Positions 1 to 7,872 of a DNA stretch of 64,000 bases are shown piece after piece. Source of the stretch: an uncultured Gammaproteobacteria bacterium (GTDB taxonomy: Bacteria; Pseudomonadota; Gammaproteobacteria; Enterobacterales; Psychrobiaceae); assembly GCA_937139475.1 (NCBI GenBank), contig CAKZQF010000223.1, positions 1 to 64,000 on the forward strand. Direction: 5' to 3'. The notes under the pieces are model-generated. The model saw only the letters and a list, made by a program, of their open reading frames with translations. It was not told where the DNA came from and searched no databases. Made by a program: the position numbers and the translations under genes. The first letter of the stretch is position 1. Each line of letters opens with the position of its first letter.

Positions 1-77
1 CCAAACGCGATAATTAAGGTAATCAACAAAACAAAGAAACGATTGCCGATAGACCATCTAATAATTGATTCAATCAT
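1..77 (-). CDS. cusA: Heavy-metal efflux RND pump, inner-membrane subunit (CusA-like), N-terminal fragment
   Basis: Only the first 25 or so codons are in the window; the gene runs off the left edge. The readable start is MIESIIRWSIGNRFFVLLI, the conserved cytoplasmic end and first membrane helix of CusA/CzcA-type RND pumps. These pumps use the proton gradient to drive monovalent copper/silver, or divalent metals, out of the periplasm. Two adjacent ATGs (starts at 80 and 77) follow a GGGAG ribosome site; the second has the better spacing of 6. It lies 14 bases after the adaptor stop codon, so it is the third gene of a C-B-A efflux operon. The metal is inferred from the CusF-like domains of the neighbouring adaptor. 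Confidence 0.85.
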   Translation of the reverse strand, partial: MIESIIRWSIGNRFFVLLITLIIAF

Positions 78-91
78 CATTTGCTCCCAAC

Positions 92-1864
92 TTAATGATT
101 CGAGTGATCAACTACAGGCTTGTTTTCCTTGCCGTGTTGCTCATCTGATTCAAGAGATATTTCAGTGATAACTAAGTCATCTCTAACTTCAAAGGTAAAA
201 GTGACATCATCACCAACATTGAAATCAACTATCTCTATATTGTCCGCGACGATAAAGTCCATCGTCGCAGCAGGTCTATCCCATTTCTCTATTGGGCCTC
301 GGCTAATATTTAGAATCCGTGTATCAATATCAATCGCATTAATTAAACCTGATACTGTTGCGGAAGATACTTCTTCACTCATATCAGCAGACTCACTCAT
401 GATATGAATTCCAGTAATTTCATATCCACCATCTTCGGTTTTACTCACTTCAAAGTGCAAAGATTGACCAGACTTTAATGAGTCAATATCGACTTTTTCA
501 GCCACAGTAAAATCCATAACCATCTCAGGCCAATCCCAAGCTTCAGCAGGGCCGTGACTGATGTTAACCATTCGGTGCCCAGCCATAACACTATTAACAT
601 CCCCTTGCATCCAAACAGAGTTAGGTACTTCATCGTGAGTCATTCGTTTAAAGTCAGAGCTTTTGCTTGATTCTGAATCAATCAAGAATTGAGCTGATGT
701 CACCACAACGTCATCTTCATTAAGCCCCTCTAAGATTTCGATACTATCGATATCAACCCGGCCAATTGTCACTTCAATAGATTTAAACTGGCCGTCACCT
801 AAAGCAAGGACAACTCTGTCTTGTTTACCTGTTCTAATAACGGCTTCTTTAGGTACGAGTATCGTGCTGTCAGCTTGATTAGCGTGAATAGATACTTGTG
901 CAAACATGTTTGGTTTTAGCTGGTAATCTGGGTTGTCGAATTTCAATCGCACTCTTAAGGTGCGTGTTTTACTGTTCAAAGTTGGATAAACATAATCAAC
1001 GACACCAGCCCAGTCCTCACCGGGTAAATAGTCAAGTGTCATTGATACAGGAAGTCCTTCTTTAATTAAGGCTGCGTCACGTTCAAACACTTCTGCTTCA
1101 ACCCAAACTTGATCTAGCTGACCAATGCTTAATAAGGTGTTTCCCGGCTTGACATAAAAACCCTCTCTAATCTTCAAACCATCAACAACACCCGCCTGAG
1201 GGGAGTAAAAGGTGATGGTTTGCTGAACCTTTCGTGTCTTTTCTAGCTTTTGAATGAAGTCTGCTGAAAGCTGTAACGCTTTAAGCCGATCTTTGGCCGC
1301 CGAAATTAAGGAACTATTATCGCGTTTTAACGCTATTAATAGTTCTTCTTGCGCGTTAACTAACTGAGGAGAATATAGCGTGTATAGAGGCTGCCCTTTC
1401 TCTACAGGATTACCTGCTGCTTTGACATAGAGTTTTTCAATCCAACCATCAACACGTGGATGAATATGGATCAGTTTATCTTCATCATATTGAACGTAAC
1501 CTACCGTTGATATTTCGGTATGCATATTTTTAAGCTCCACAGGTGCAGTACGAACCCCAAGATTATTCACTACATGAGGAGCGATTTTTACAGCTCCGGG
1601 GCCAAAGTCATCACCAGATGATTCTTCCTCATACACAGGAATTAAATCCATCCCCATAGGTGACTTACCGGGCTTGTCCCGGCGGTAATTAGAATCCATC
1701 GGTGCAACCCAATACAGCGGTTTTTTCTCTCCTGATGTAGCTTCATTGCCATTACCGCTTGAACCTGTACCTTGATATAAACTTAATGCTCCAGCACCTA
1801 GTGCAGCGCCTATGATGATGGCGGCTACTAGTTTCAAATTTGGTGTTTTAGTATTCGTTGACAT
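92..1864 (-). CDS. cusB: CusB-type periplasmic adaptor with two C-terminal CusF-like domains
   Basis: Membrane fusion protein that bridges the RND pump and the outer-membrane channel. Of its 590 residues, 12-30 form an N-terminal membrane anchor, 50-80 a heavy-metal-binding segment (YWVAPMDSNY...PGKSPMGMDLIP, the CusB form without Cys), and about 90-410 the barrel-sandwich, alpha-hairpin and beta-barrel regions. Two CusF-like OB-fold domains follow at about 418-488 and 502-571. The first keeps the CusF copper/silver ligands (H437, W445, M448, M450). The second has R522, R530 and A533 at the equivalent places and keeps only M535. CusF is normally a separate metallochaperone, so this is a fusion with a duplicated, partly dead domain. 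The start ATG shares one base with the stop of the upstream channel gene (TAATG), indicating translational coupling. Confidence 0.92.
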   Translation of the reverse strand: MSTNTKTPNLKLVAAIIIGAALGAGALSLYQGTGSSGNGNEATSGEKKPLYWVAPMDSNYRRDKPGKSPMGMDLIPVYEEESSGDDFGPGAVKIAPHVVNNLGVRTAPVELKNMHTEISTVGYVQYDEDKLIHIHPRVDGWIEKLYVKAAGNPVEKGQPLYTLYSPQLVNAQEELLIALKRDNSSLISAAKDRLKALQLSADFIQKLEKTRKVQQTITFYSPQAGVVDGLKIREGFYVKPGNTLLSIGQLDQVWVEAEVFERDAALIKEGLPVSMTLDYLPGEDWAGVVDYVYPTLNSKTRTLRVRLKFDNPDYQLKPNMFAQVSIHANQADSTILVPKEAVIRTGKQDRVVLALGDGQFKSIEVTIGRVDIDSIEILEGLNEDDVVVTSAQFLIDSESSKSSDFKRMTHDEVPNSVWMQGDVNSVMAGHRMVNISHGPAEAWDWPEMVMDFTVAEKVDIDSLKSGQSLHFEVSKTEDGGYEITGIHIMSESADMSEEVSSATVSGLINAIDIDTRILNISRGPIEKWDRPAATMDFIVADNIEIVDFNVGDDVTFTFEVRDDLVITEISLESDEQHGKENKPVVDHSNH

Positions 1865-3291
1865 TATTTTTCTCCAAATTGCTGATTGGATAAGTGCTGA
1901 TTCATTCTGTGCGAAGTGTGCATTGGCTTATGCTCAGCATTTGAGTTAGTTTGAGAGTACGAAAAGAAATAGTTGATGCGAGCAACTGTTTTAAGTGCGT
2001 CAACATCAATTTTTAAGGCTGATATTCTGGCGTTTAATTCTGCGATTCTTGCTCGAACTACTTCGGCAAAATCACCATCATCGTTGGTGTAGGCAGTCAA
2101 TGATGCTTCCGCTTGGTCATGAGTTTGTTTGAGAAGTTGTTTTTGATAAATAGACTGCCTGTCAGATAAACGTTTAAGCTGTCTAAGCTCCTTTTCTACC
2201 GCACTGATCATTTGCTTTGTCAGTAAAAGCTTCTCTGTTTTAACAGCCTCTGACTCAGCAATAGAAGCTGCAACTTGCTTATCTTGTCTATTTTCAGTGA
2301 ACAATGGCAAATCAAACGTTACCCCAACAGAAAATAGGTCAGCTCTACTATCACCAGAAGGCATATTGTCACGATAGGCATAGCTCGCATTAACACCCCA
2401 TTGCGGCTCATATTGCTGTTTAGCTAATTCAACACCTTTTTCTGAAGCTTTGCGTTTCACATCAATTGCAAGTATTGCTGGATGATTCGCAAGTTCCTGA
2501 GCCAATAGATTTCTTGAGTAATTAGATGCTTTTAGGACTGTTGGATTATTCAATCGAATCGAAGGCAATTCTTTTGAGACGCTAAATTCTAGTGGTTGCG
2601 CATCAAAGTTGAATGATTCATTCAATCGCTCAACATCGTAAATATGAAGCCACTCATTGAGGCGAGCGATTGTCATTTCTAGCTTCTGCTTTTGCGAAGT
2701 TAATCTGTCATCTAACTGCACGATTTCCAACTGAGCACGAATAACATCTTGCTGTCTGGTTTTACCAACAACGTTTGAGTAGCTAGCTCTAGCCACCTCT
2801 GCCATTTGCTCAAATAGCGACCAATCTTCTTCAATCAAATTAATAGTCTGTTGTGCTAAGTAAGCATCTAGCCAAAGCTGTGACACTTGGCTTTTCAACT
2901 TCGCTTTACGATCCTCGCGTAGCAGTGGAAATTTCGTGGACTCTATTTTTAACTGGTCTTGTTTGATCTCTAGGCTATCTCCTCTCGGAAACATTTGAGA
3001 GACGCCAACCTTTAGCTGAGTCATTCCTTCCTGCTCTAAATCCCAAGTATCTGTTGGTAAATTCATTATCCCTAGCGATACTTTCGGGTCAGGCAAAGTA
3101 CCTGAAGCGATACTTCTATTTTCAACCGCACTTTGTTTCAATCGGCTACCATGAAGCCAAGGATCATTTTGCTGAGCTAAGGTGATAGCTTGTTCAAGTG
3201 ACACTACTTTCTCAGCTTGAGCTGAGAATACAGATAAGCCGAGTATTAGTGCAGTTGAAAGTGAAGTAAGGTTTGAAGCGTTCAATTTCAT
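1864..3291 (-). CDS. TolC-family outer-membrane channel (CusC-like)
   Basis: Outer-membrane efflux protein of 475 residues with a signal peptide ending near AQA at about residue 26 and two long outer-membrane-factor repeats rich in Gln, Lys and Ala, which form the periplasmic helical barrel. It would be the exit duct for the CusBA pump encoded just downstream. It starts on an ATG that overlaps the DUF411 stop by one base (TAATG) and ends with another TAATG junction to the adaptor, so the three genes are coupled. The C-terminal tail (HKPMHTSHRMNQHL) is rich in His and Met, unusual for the family and consistent with copper or silver traffic. The exact subfamily (CusC or CzcC) cannot be settled by eye. 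Confidence 0.88.
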   Translation of the reverse strand: MKLNASNLTSLSTALILGLSVFSAQAEKVVSLEQAITLAQQNDPWLHGSRLKQSAVENRSIASGTLPDPKVSLGIMNLPTDTWDLEQEGMTQLKVGVSQMFPRGDSLEIKQDQLKIESTKFPLLREDRKAKLKSQVSQLWLDAYLAQQTINLIEEDWSLFEQMAEVARASYSNVVGKTRQQDVIRAQLEIVQLDDRLTSQKQKLEMTIARLNEWLHIYDVERLNESFNFDAQPLEFSVSKELPSIRLNNPTVLKASNYSRNLLAQELANHPAILAIDVKRKASEKGVELAKQQYEPQWGVNASYAYRDNMPSGDSRADLFSVGVTFDLPLFTENRQDKQVAASIAESEAVKTEKLLLTKQMISAVEKELRQLKRLSDRQSIYQKQLLKQTHDQAEASLTAYTNDDGDFAEVVRARIAELNARISALKIDVDALKTVARINYFFSYSQTNSNAEHKPMHTSHRMNQHLSNQQFGEK

Positions 3292-3788
3292 TAGAATTGC
3301 TCCTCGTATGTCTTAACTTTTGCATAGACTTCGCTCGTTCCATCTTTAAATAGAATTAACACGTTGTATGGCATAAAGCGGTCACCGACTTCCATACCGG
3401 GAGAGCCAACAGGCATTGCTGGAACTGAAAGCCCAATCGCATTCGGGTGCTCTTCTGATAAGAACTGCTGAATAAATTTGGCAGGCACATGACCTTCAAA
3501 GGCAAATCCATTTCTGCTCACTGCCGTGTGACAGGAGCGGTAATTAGGCTTAATACCATACTTAGTTTTGATATTGCCGATGTTTCGGAAATCTTTGGAA
3601 TGCGCAACGATCCCTTTTTCTTCAATATGAGTTATCCATTTTTTACAACACCCACAAGTAGGGGTTTTATAAACGATTAACTCCAAAGGTGTTATGTCGT
3701 GATTGTGTGCATGGTTATGTTCATTAGCGTTTGCAAACGCAGGTGAAAGCAGCATTACAACTGCTATTTTTAAATACTTATTGATCAT
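3291..3788 (-). CDS. DUF411 periplasmic metal-binding protein
   Basis: A 165-residue exported protein of the DUF411 (CopG-like) family found in copper and silver resistance operons. It has a signal peptide (about residues 1-21), a His-rich stretch EHNHAHNHD, a thioredoxin-like start with the metal-site motif CGCC, a later conserved YRSCHTA and the family hallmark MPVGSPGME. The CGCC plus distal Cys/His are the expected metal ligands. It is the first gene of the efflux operon, coupled to the channel gene by a TAATG overlap. The 107 bases upstream contain a perfect inverted repeat that could be its operator. The family is known for copper handling; its exact redox or chaperone role is not established here. 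Confidence 0.88.
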   Translation of the reverse strand: MINKYLKIAVVMLLSPAFANANEHNHAHNHDITPLELIVYKTPTCGCCKKWITHIEEKGIVAHSKDFRNIGNIKTKYGIKPNYRSCHTAVSRNGFAFEGHVPAKFIQQFLSEEHPNAIGLSVPAMPVGSPGMEVGDRFMPYNVLILFKDGTSEVYAKVKTYEEQF

Positions 3789-3818
3789 TTTTGCCCCCAG
3801 ACATCGCTGGAAAATATC

Positions 3819-3838
3819 TATAGCGCTACGACGCTATA
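3819..3838. promoter_or_regulatory. Perfect inverted repeat upstream of the efflux operon
   Basis: TATAGCG, six bases, CGCTATA: both 7-bp arms are perfect and the dyad lies 30-50 bp upstream of the DUF411 start. This position fits an operator of the efflux operon. No regulator gene sits beside it, so the binding protein is unknown. Confidence 0.4.
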
Positions 3839-3895
3839 TTGACTAACAGAAAAATTAATTACATGTGCGCGAAATTTGGACGCACTAATCCTGTA

Positions 3896-4276
3896 TTAGG
3901 CAAAAATTGGTGGACGATAAAGGGAAGTGGAAATTGAATGAGGTTGTTTAGATTGCAGAGCAGCTACTGATTCACTCAATATTTGAATATCTGTCGAGTC
4001 AACACTGGAATTTAGGACTGTCGTAGGTGAGCAAGCATTTGCAGGACAAACACATTCAACATCACAACAATCTTCTGATTGACCATTACTGCTTTTATTC
4101 TTATCACCATGATCCATTCCTTCATGATGACTCATCTTGGAATGATCCATGTTCATGTGTGATTCGTGAGAACCTGATGACATTTCGCAAGACATAGCAG
4201 AATACGCAAATGCTTGCCCTACAAAGGCAACCAGCATAAGCGTTATTACTAAGACTTTTGAAAATGCTTTAGACAT
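3896..4276 (-). CDS. Small exported His/Met/Cys-rich protein, probable copper binder
   Basis: A 126-residue protein with a clear signal peptide (about 1-24, cleavage after AFA), then a Met/His-rich stretch (residues about 28-58: repeated HM, MDH, SHH, MDHGD) and a Cys cluster DCCDVECVCPANAC. It ends in SLYRPPIFA, a C-terminal signature often seen in small proteins encoded beside copper efflux genes (CopL/DUF2946-like). It would bind copper or silver in the periplasm, or act as a sensor for the operon. It lies 107 bases upstream of the DUF411 gene with the inverted repeat between them, so it may have its own transcript. The family assignment is by overall resemblance only. Confidence 0.7.
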   Translation of the reverse strand: MSKAFSKVLVITLMLVAFVGQAFAYSAMSCEMSSGSHESHMNMDHSKMSHHEGMDHGDKNKSSNGQSEDCCDVECVCPANACSPTTVLNSSVDSTDIQILSESVAALQSKQPHSISTSLYRPPIFA

Positions 4277-4327
4277 AAAATTCTCATAAAAATATACATC
4301 GTCTATGCTAATACAAATTTTCGAATA

Positions 4328-4381
4328 AGTAAATTGATGTCATGTAAACATTTAAGAATATTTGATTAACATCAATTTACT
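4328..4381. promoter_or_regulatory. 12-bp inverted repeat between lspA-like gene and copper-protein gene
   Basis: AGTAAATTGATG and CATCAATTTACT are perfect 12-bp complementary arms separated by 30 bases, all inside the 136-base gap. There is no T-tract after either arm, so it is more likely paired operator sites than an intrinsic terminator. The rest of the gap is AT-rich. Confidence 0.35.
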
Positions 4382-4412
4382 CAATTAGAACAACTCCATA
4401 GCAAAGAACACA

Positions 4413-4913
4413 TTAAGTGATATCAAGCTTAGACTTTTCGCTAAAAACATTAAATGTGATAAGAATGGCACCTAAAAGAATCGCTATATCTGCAACGTTA
4501 AAAATTCCAGTCCTAAATGAACCAACACCTATATTCATAAAATCAACTACAACACCGTGATATTGAATTCGATCATGCAAATTACTTATACCGCCAGATA
4601 AAATAAGGCTTAATCCAGCTAAATAATTCGGATGAGATCTTAAATTCGACATGAGATGAATAGCTAAGCCAACTAAAAACACCAGTACCAAGCCACTAAA
4701 AATGAAATACCTAAGCACCTTTGGTAAACCACTTCCTAAGCTTAAAAAGGCTCCTGAATTTTCTGCATAGCTTAGTCGAAATACATCGTAAAAATAGCTA
4801 CATGTATCTTTCCCTGATAAGAATTCAATCGCTAACAATTTGGTATATTGATCTAAAGAGATGACCAATAACATTAAAAAAAATAAAAATGGTAATTTAA
4901 TATGAAGTTTCAT
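4413..4913 (-). CDS. lspA: Signal peptidase II (lipoprotein signal peptidase), accessory copy
   Basis: Inner-membrane aspartic protease that cleaves prolipoproteins at the lipidated Cys. The 166-residue protein has four membrane helices and the family boxes in order: SLDQYTK, the NSGAF box, GGISNLHDR with the first catalytic Asp, and VVDFMNIG...FNVADIAI with the second. Length matches the family. Extra lspA copies are common in metal-resistance islands, and this one sits among copper, HPF-like and CBS genes rather than beside ileS, so it is probably not the housekeeping gene. Its start lies 5 bases after the HPF-like stop codon, so it belongs to the same transcript. Confidence 0.88.
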   Translation of the reverse strand: MKLHIKLPFLFFLMLLVISLDQYTKLLAIEFLSGKDTCSYFYDVFRLSYAENSGAFLSLGSGLPKVLRYFIFSGLVLVFLVGLAIHLMSNLRSHPNYLAGLSLILSGGISNLHDRIQYHGVVVDFMNIGVGSFRTGIFNVADIAILLGAILITFNVFSEKSKLDIT

Positions 4914-4918
4914 ACGTT

Positions 4919-5176
4919 TTACTTATACAGCCGCCCCAAAGAACAGATAACTTCAGTAAAAGCGTCCACTTCTGACTCCGCTTCATGACTTTTTCTGCAA
5001 TACTCCAGTTCATCATGATAGATGATCATAGTGCACCTATAATTGTGTTCTTCAAGCTTTTCAAAGCTTACAACAACATGACTTTTCTTCTTAATTTGAT
5101 TATCTATGAATCCGCGAAGCAAGCTTCGAAAGACTTCTATATTTGCTTTTGGGTAGTCTACATTTATTGTGATCAT
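4919..5176 (-). CDS. Small HPF/RaiA-like protein
   Basis: An 85-residue protein, starting at the ATG with a GGAG site 7 bases upstream (an ATG four codons earlier is less well placed). The layout resembles a hibernation-promoting factor: an N-terminal beta strand (MITINVDY), a helix, three strands (SHVVVSFEKL, NYRCTMIIYH) and a C-terminal helix after SHEAESEVDAFTEVI, which aligns with the ASAEGQDMYAAID region of E. coli HPF. HPF and RaiA bind the 30S decoding region and idle ribosomes. Basic residues needed for that are few, so the function may differ. The resemblance is by fold pattern and weak motif only. Confidence 0.5.
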   Translation of the reverse strand: MITINVDYPKANIEVFRSLLRGFIDNQIKKKSHVVVSFEKLEEHNYRCTMIIYHDELEYCRKSHEAESEVDAFTEVICSLGRLYK

Positions 5177-5200
5177 GTCAAACTCCAACTCGCTATTAAT

Positions 5201-5458
5201 TTAAGTTAAGCTAAAAACATCCTTTATTGCCTTTATAAAAGAGAGCCTCTCACATCCATCTATAGCAATACTTGTTTCTTTTAACTCTCCAAATAAAAAC
5301 AATCTGGCGATGACGCGAAAGCTCTCCGTCAATGGTTCAAAAGAGCAAATAATTTCTAACTTAGTTTGCTTACTATTCGAACCATTCATTAAATGCCTAG
5401 CCAACTTTCGCAGCTCGTCGAGCTGACGACTTTTGTACTTTGCAATAATTACCAACAC
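5201..5458 (-). CDS. Second small HPF-like protein
   Basis: Around 85 residues from a GTG start (position 5458), 5 bases after a GGGAG ribosome site; TTG at 5455 is an alternative. An in-frame TTG further upstream (5488) would lie inside a hairpin and is unlikely. The strand-helix-strand-strand-helix pattern (LEIICSFEPL, FRVIARLFLF, then SIAIDGCERLSFIKAIKDV) parallels the HPF-like protein encoded downstream, so the two look like divergent tandem paralogues. Translation is probably controlled by the hairpin at 5464-5493, which covers the ribosome site. No other family is recognised. Confidence 0.45.
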   Translation of the reverse strand: MLVIIAKYKSRQLDELRKLARHLMNGSNSKQTKLEIICSFEPLTESFRVIARLFLFGELKETSIAIDGCERLSFIKAIKDVFSLT

Positions 5459-5463
5459 TAGAA

Positions 5464-5493
5464 CTCCCTTGCATTGATTAGGGTGCAAGGGAG
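5464..5493 (-). promoter_or_regulatory. Hairpin that sequesters a ribosome binding site
   Basis: Read on the minus strand: CTCCCTTGCA, a 10-base loop, TGCAAGGGAG. The 10-bp stem is perfect. The 3' arm contains AAGGGAG, the ribosome site for the HPF-like gene starting at 5458, and the 5' arm contains its exact complement. No T-tract follows, so it is not a normal terminator. It lies in the gap right after the CBS gene stop. This is the arrangement of a translational on/off switch within the operon. Confidence 0.55.
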
Positions 5494-5512
5494 CTTTAAG
5501 CAGAACAACTTA

Positions 5513-6091
5513 CTATGCAGCATTCTGGTCAAGTATGTTTACAGCGTCACTTATCAACCTAAAACTAACAGGTAAATTGAGGTTAACGTTTAAATGAAGT
5601 GTTCTAGCAATGTCAGAAGCTGATATTAATCCCCTGACTGTTGTACCTTCATTATTTGTCACCAAGATATGTTGATCATCAGAGCTTGCTAAGAACTGGA
5701 TTAATGAACGTAAGCTCGCACTTTCAAGTGCTTGCCATTCAAGAGAGGTCAACACTGATTTCGTCTTCATAAAATCACTTACTCGAAGGTCTGCCCTTGA
5801 ATCGCCAGATGCCACTTTTTTGATTATCTCTTGATTGTTTAAATCATTAAAACTTAACGTTCCTACAAACTGATTATTCTCGTCCAGCACCAATTTCAAT
5901 TTTACATGTGCTTTTTTCATTAAATATTCAGCTTCAACCGCTTTCGTATTGTAATCAATCACTAACGGTCGATTTTTTTGAAAATCGGTTACTAGTTCAA
6001 TCGCCTTACTTTGAAGAGACACTTTAGTTTGTTTAGCAGGCCATTCTATTTGTGACACGTGATCACATGTTTTTAAAGATAATTGAGTCAT
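5513..6091 (-). CDS. CBS-domain protein
   Basis: A 192-residue cytoplasmic protein with a tandem CBS pair: about residues 38-80 (PLVIDYNTKAVEAEYLMKK...KLKLVLDENNQFVGTLSFNDL) and about 105-165 (VSDFMKTKSVLTSL...HILVTNNEG...GLISASDIARTL). CBS pairs bind adenine nucleotides and gate transporters or enzymes by energy state. It is encoded between an ArsB/NhaD-type transporter and two HPF-like proteins, so a plausible role is to tune transport or ribosome idling; that is inference. No catalytic domain is attached. An AGG site lies 9 bases before the ATG. Confidence 0.8.
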   Translation of the reverse strand: MTQLSLKTCDHVSQIEWPAKQTKVSLQSKAIELVTDFQKNRPLVIDYNTKAVEAEYLMKKAHVKLKLVLDENNQFVGTLSFNDLNNQEIIKKVASGDSRADLRVSDFMKTKSVLTSLEWQALESASLRSLIQFLASSDDQHILVTNNEGTTVRGLISASDIARTLHLNVNLNLPVSFRLISDAVNILDQNAA

Positions 6092-6140
6092 GTCTTTGTA
6101 CCTTAATAAATTAAAAAATTTGGGAAAATATCCCGTTCTT

Positions 6141-6443
6141 TTATGAGTACAAAGTTTTTGGTGGTGCTCTAATTGAGTAGTGGTTTAACGCTATTTCTTT
6201 GAACGAAATAAAGGAGTAAAATGGTTCTGAGCTGGTTTGCTTCGTTTTATGAGTTATATTTTGTGAACTTAAATACTTTTTTTCTGACTCTTCATTATCA
6301 ACTGACTTAGAGTCATACGAAGCGCAAGCATTAATTGTACTATCTAATTGCTGGAATTGCTGACCATAGCTAGCGCCTTGCGACCCTGTAAAGGTCGCAA
6401 GTACAACATAGGTAAAGAATAGGCAACTAGAAAATAATTTCAT
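6141..6443 (-). CDS. Small exported protein of unknown function
   Basis: A 100-residue protein with a signal peptide (about 1-23, MKLFSSCLFFTYVVLATF...QGA), then a polar Ser/Lys/Gln-rich body and a C-terminus ending APPKTLYS. The short Pro-containing tail recalls the RPPI-type tails of small proteins encoded beside metal efflux genes, including the one at 3896-4276 here. There is one Cys and few His or Met, so metal binding is not obvious. It starts 16 bases after the stop of the transporter gene and precedes the CBS gene, so it is cotranscribed. I do not recognise a family. Confidence 0.5.
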   Translation of the reverse strand: MKLFSSCLFFTYVVLATFTGSQGASYGQQFQQLDSTINACASYDSKSVDNEESEKKYLSSQNITHKTKQTSSEPFYSFISFKEIALNHYSIRAPPKTLYS

Positions 6444-6459
6444 CTATATTCCCAGAAGG

Positions 6460-7785
6460 TTACAAATCAACATACAAGAAGTCGTAACCAAACCAAATAA
6501 ATACGCTACAAAGTACTAATGTAATAAGCATAGCTGGTGTCCCTTTTCTTATCCATAATCCCGGTGAAATAGCAAAATCAGGGTTACCCGTTTCTCTCGC
6601 TAAGCGCTCAGAAATGGTGACTATATAAACATTAGCTGTAGAGCCTATATGGGAACCGTTTCCGCCCATTCCAACCCCCATTGCGAGCGCCCACCACATA
6701 ACGCTGACATTCACGCCTTCGTTTTGTAAAGTTAGAAGAACTGGGATCATAGCGGCGGTAAATGGAATATTATCAATCAGCGCCGATAATATCGCCGCAA
6801 CCCACAATAAAACCAATGCTGCAATAACTGGGTGCTCTAGTATTAATGGCTTAAACATTTCTCCAAAGTGATGTAATAATCCTGAATGTTCAACACCACC
6901 AATAACGATAAATAATGAAATAAAAAACATTAAAAGTGGCGTTTCGATATGCTGTGTAACTTTTTCTAGGTCAATTGAGCGCGTTATAAATAGTAAAATC
7001 GTTAAAGACGCAGCTGCTACCATCCAAGGTTCCCAACCAATATGATGATGAAATACAAATAACACCACCATAAAGCTCAACACGCCTATTGACTTATACC
7101 AAAGCTTTTTATTTTTGTATTCTAGTTCTTGCTCAACAACGTTAGTCACAGCTTGCCCTAACTCTTTACCAAACAAAAACTTCATCGAAAATAAAATACC
7201 AATCCAAGCCAGTAATACTGGAGGCCCCATGTGAATGATGAAGGTATTGAAGTCAATACCAGCCGCTGAGCCAATCATTAAGTTAGGTGGATCGCCCACT
7301 AAAGTTGCCACGCCACCAGTGTCTGATAACAAAGCTGCCGCTAACAAATAAGGAATGGGGGATACATTCATATTTCGGCAAATAAGGATAATAAGCGGTC
7401 CAAAAATAATAACCGTTGTCACATTATCAAGAATCAATGACAACAGAGTCACTGCTGTACCCAGCAACACTATTAGTTTGAATTGCGAGCCATTGCTCAA
7501 CTTGGCTAGATAGGAAGCTAAATGCTCAAAGCCACCTGTGGTCATCATTATCGAAACGATAATCATCATAATTGCTAGTAGAAATACTACGTTCCAATCA
7601 ATGGCTTCTAGGGCAAGCTCAGGAGAATAAAAGCCAAGTATTTGACCTGCAATAATAATTGCACCCGCCCCTGCCATAGCAAACTTAGCTCGGTGTATAC
7701 CGTGAAAGTGCTCGGTAAAAATACCGAAGAATGTAAAAAACAATATCGCAGCCGAAACTACCATTGGTATAGATAAATCGAGCAC
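6460..7785 (-). CDS. ArsB/NhaD-type (ion transporter superfamily) ion antiporter
   Basis: A 441-residue inner-membrane protein with about 11-12 helices and the inverted-repeat architecture of the IT superfamily. Its signatures are LSLILDNVTTVIIFGPLI and LLSDTGGVATLVGDPPNLMIGSAAG in the first half, and LIDNIPFTAAMIPVL with MGVGMGGNGSHIGSTANV in the second. These match NhaD sodium/proton antiporters and ArsB-like permeases. It heads the minus-strand cluster that continues into CBS, HPF-like and signal peptidase genes. The transported ion cannot be read from the sequence; sodium, arsenite or a metal-linked anion are all possible. No arsenic genes accompany it. Confidence 0.82.
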   Translation of the reverse strand: MLDLSIPMVVSAAILFFTFFGIFTEHFHGIHRAKFAMAGAGAIIIAGQILGFYSPELALEAIDWNVVFLLAIMMIIVSIMMTTGGFEHLASYLAKLSNGSQFKLIVLLGTAVTLLSLILDNVTTVIIFGPLIILICRNMNVSPIPYLLAAALLSDTGGVATLVGDPPNLMIGSAAGIDFNTFIIHMGPPVLLAWIGILFSMKFLFGKELGQAVTNVVEQELEYKNKKLWYKSIGVLSFMVVLFVFHHHIGWEPWMVAAASLTILLFITRSIDLEKVTQHIETPLLMFFISLFIVIGGVEHSGLLHHFGEMFKPLILEHPVIAALVLLWVAAILSALIDNIPFTAAMIPVLLTLQNEGVNVSVMWWALAMGVGMGGNGSHIGSTANVYIVTISERLARETGNPDFAISPGLWIRKGTPAMLITLVLCSVFIWFGYDFLYVDL

Positions 7786-7872
7786 CGCAATTTCTCCTAT
7801 AAGTACTATTGCTTATCACAATGACAAAAATACCATTGAAATATAATTTGATGTAAGTTTTATTATAATGCT

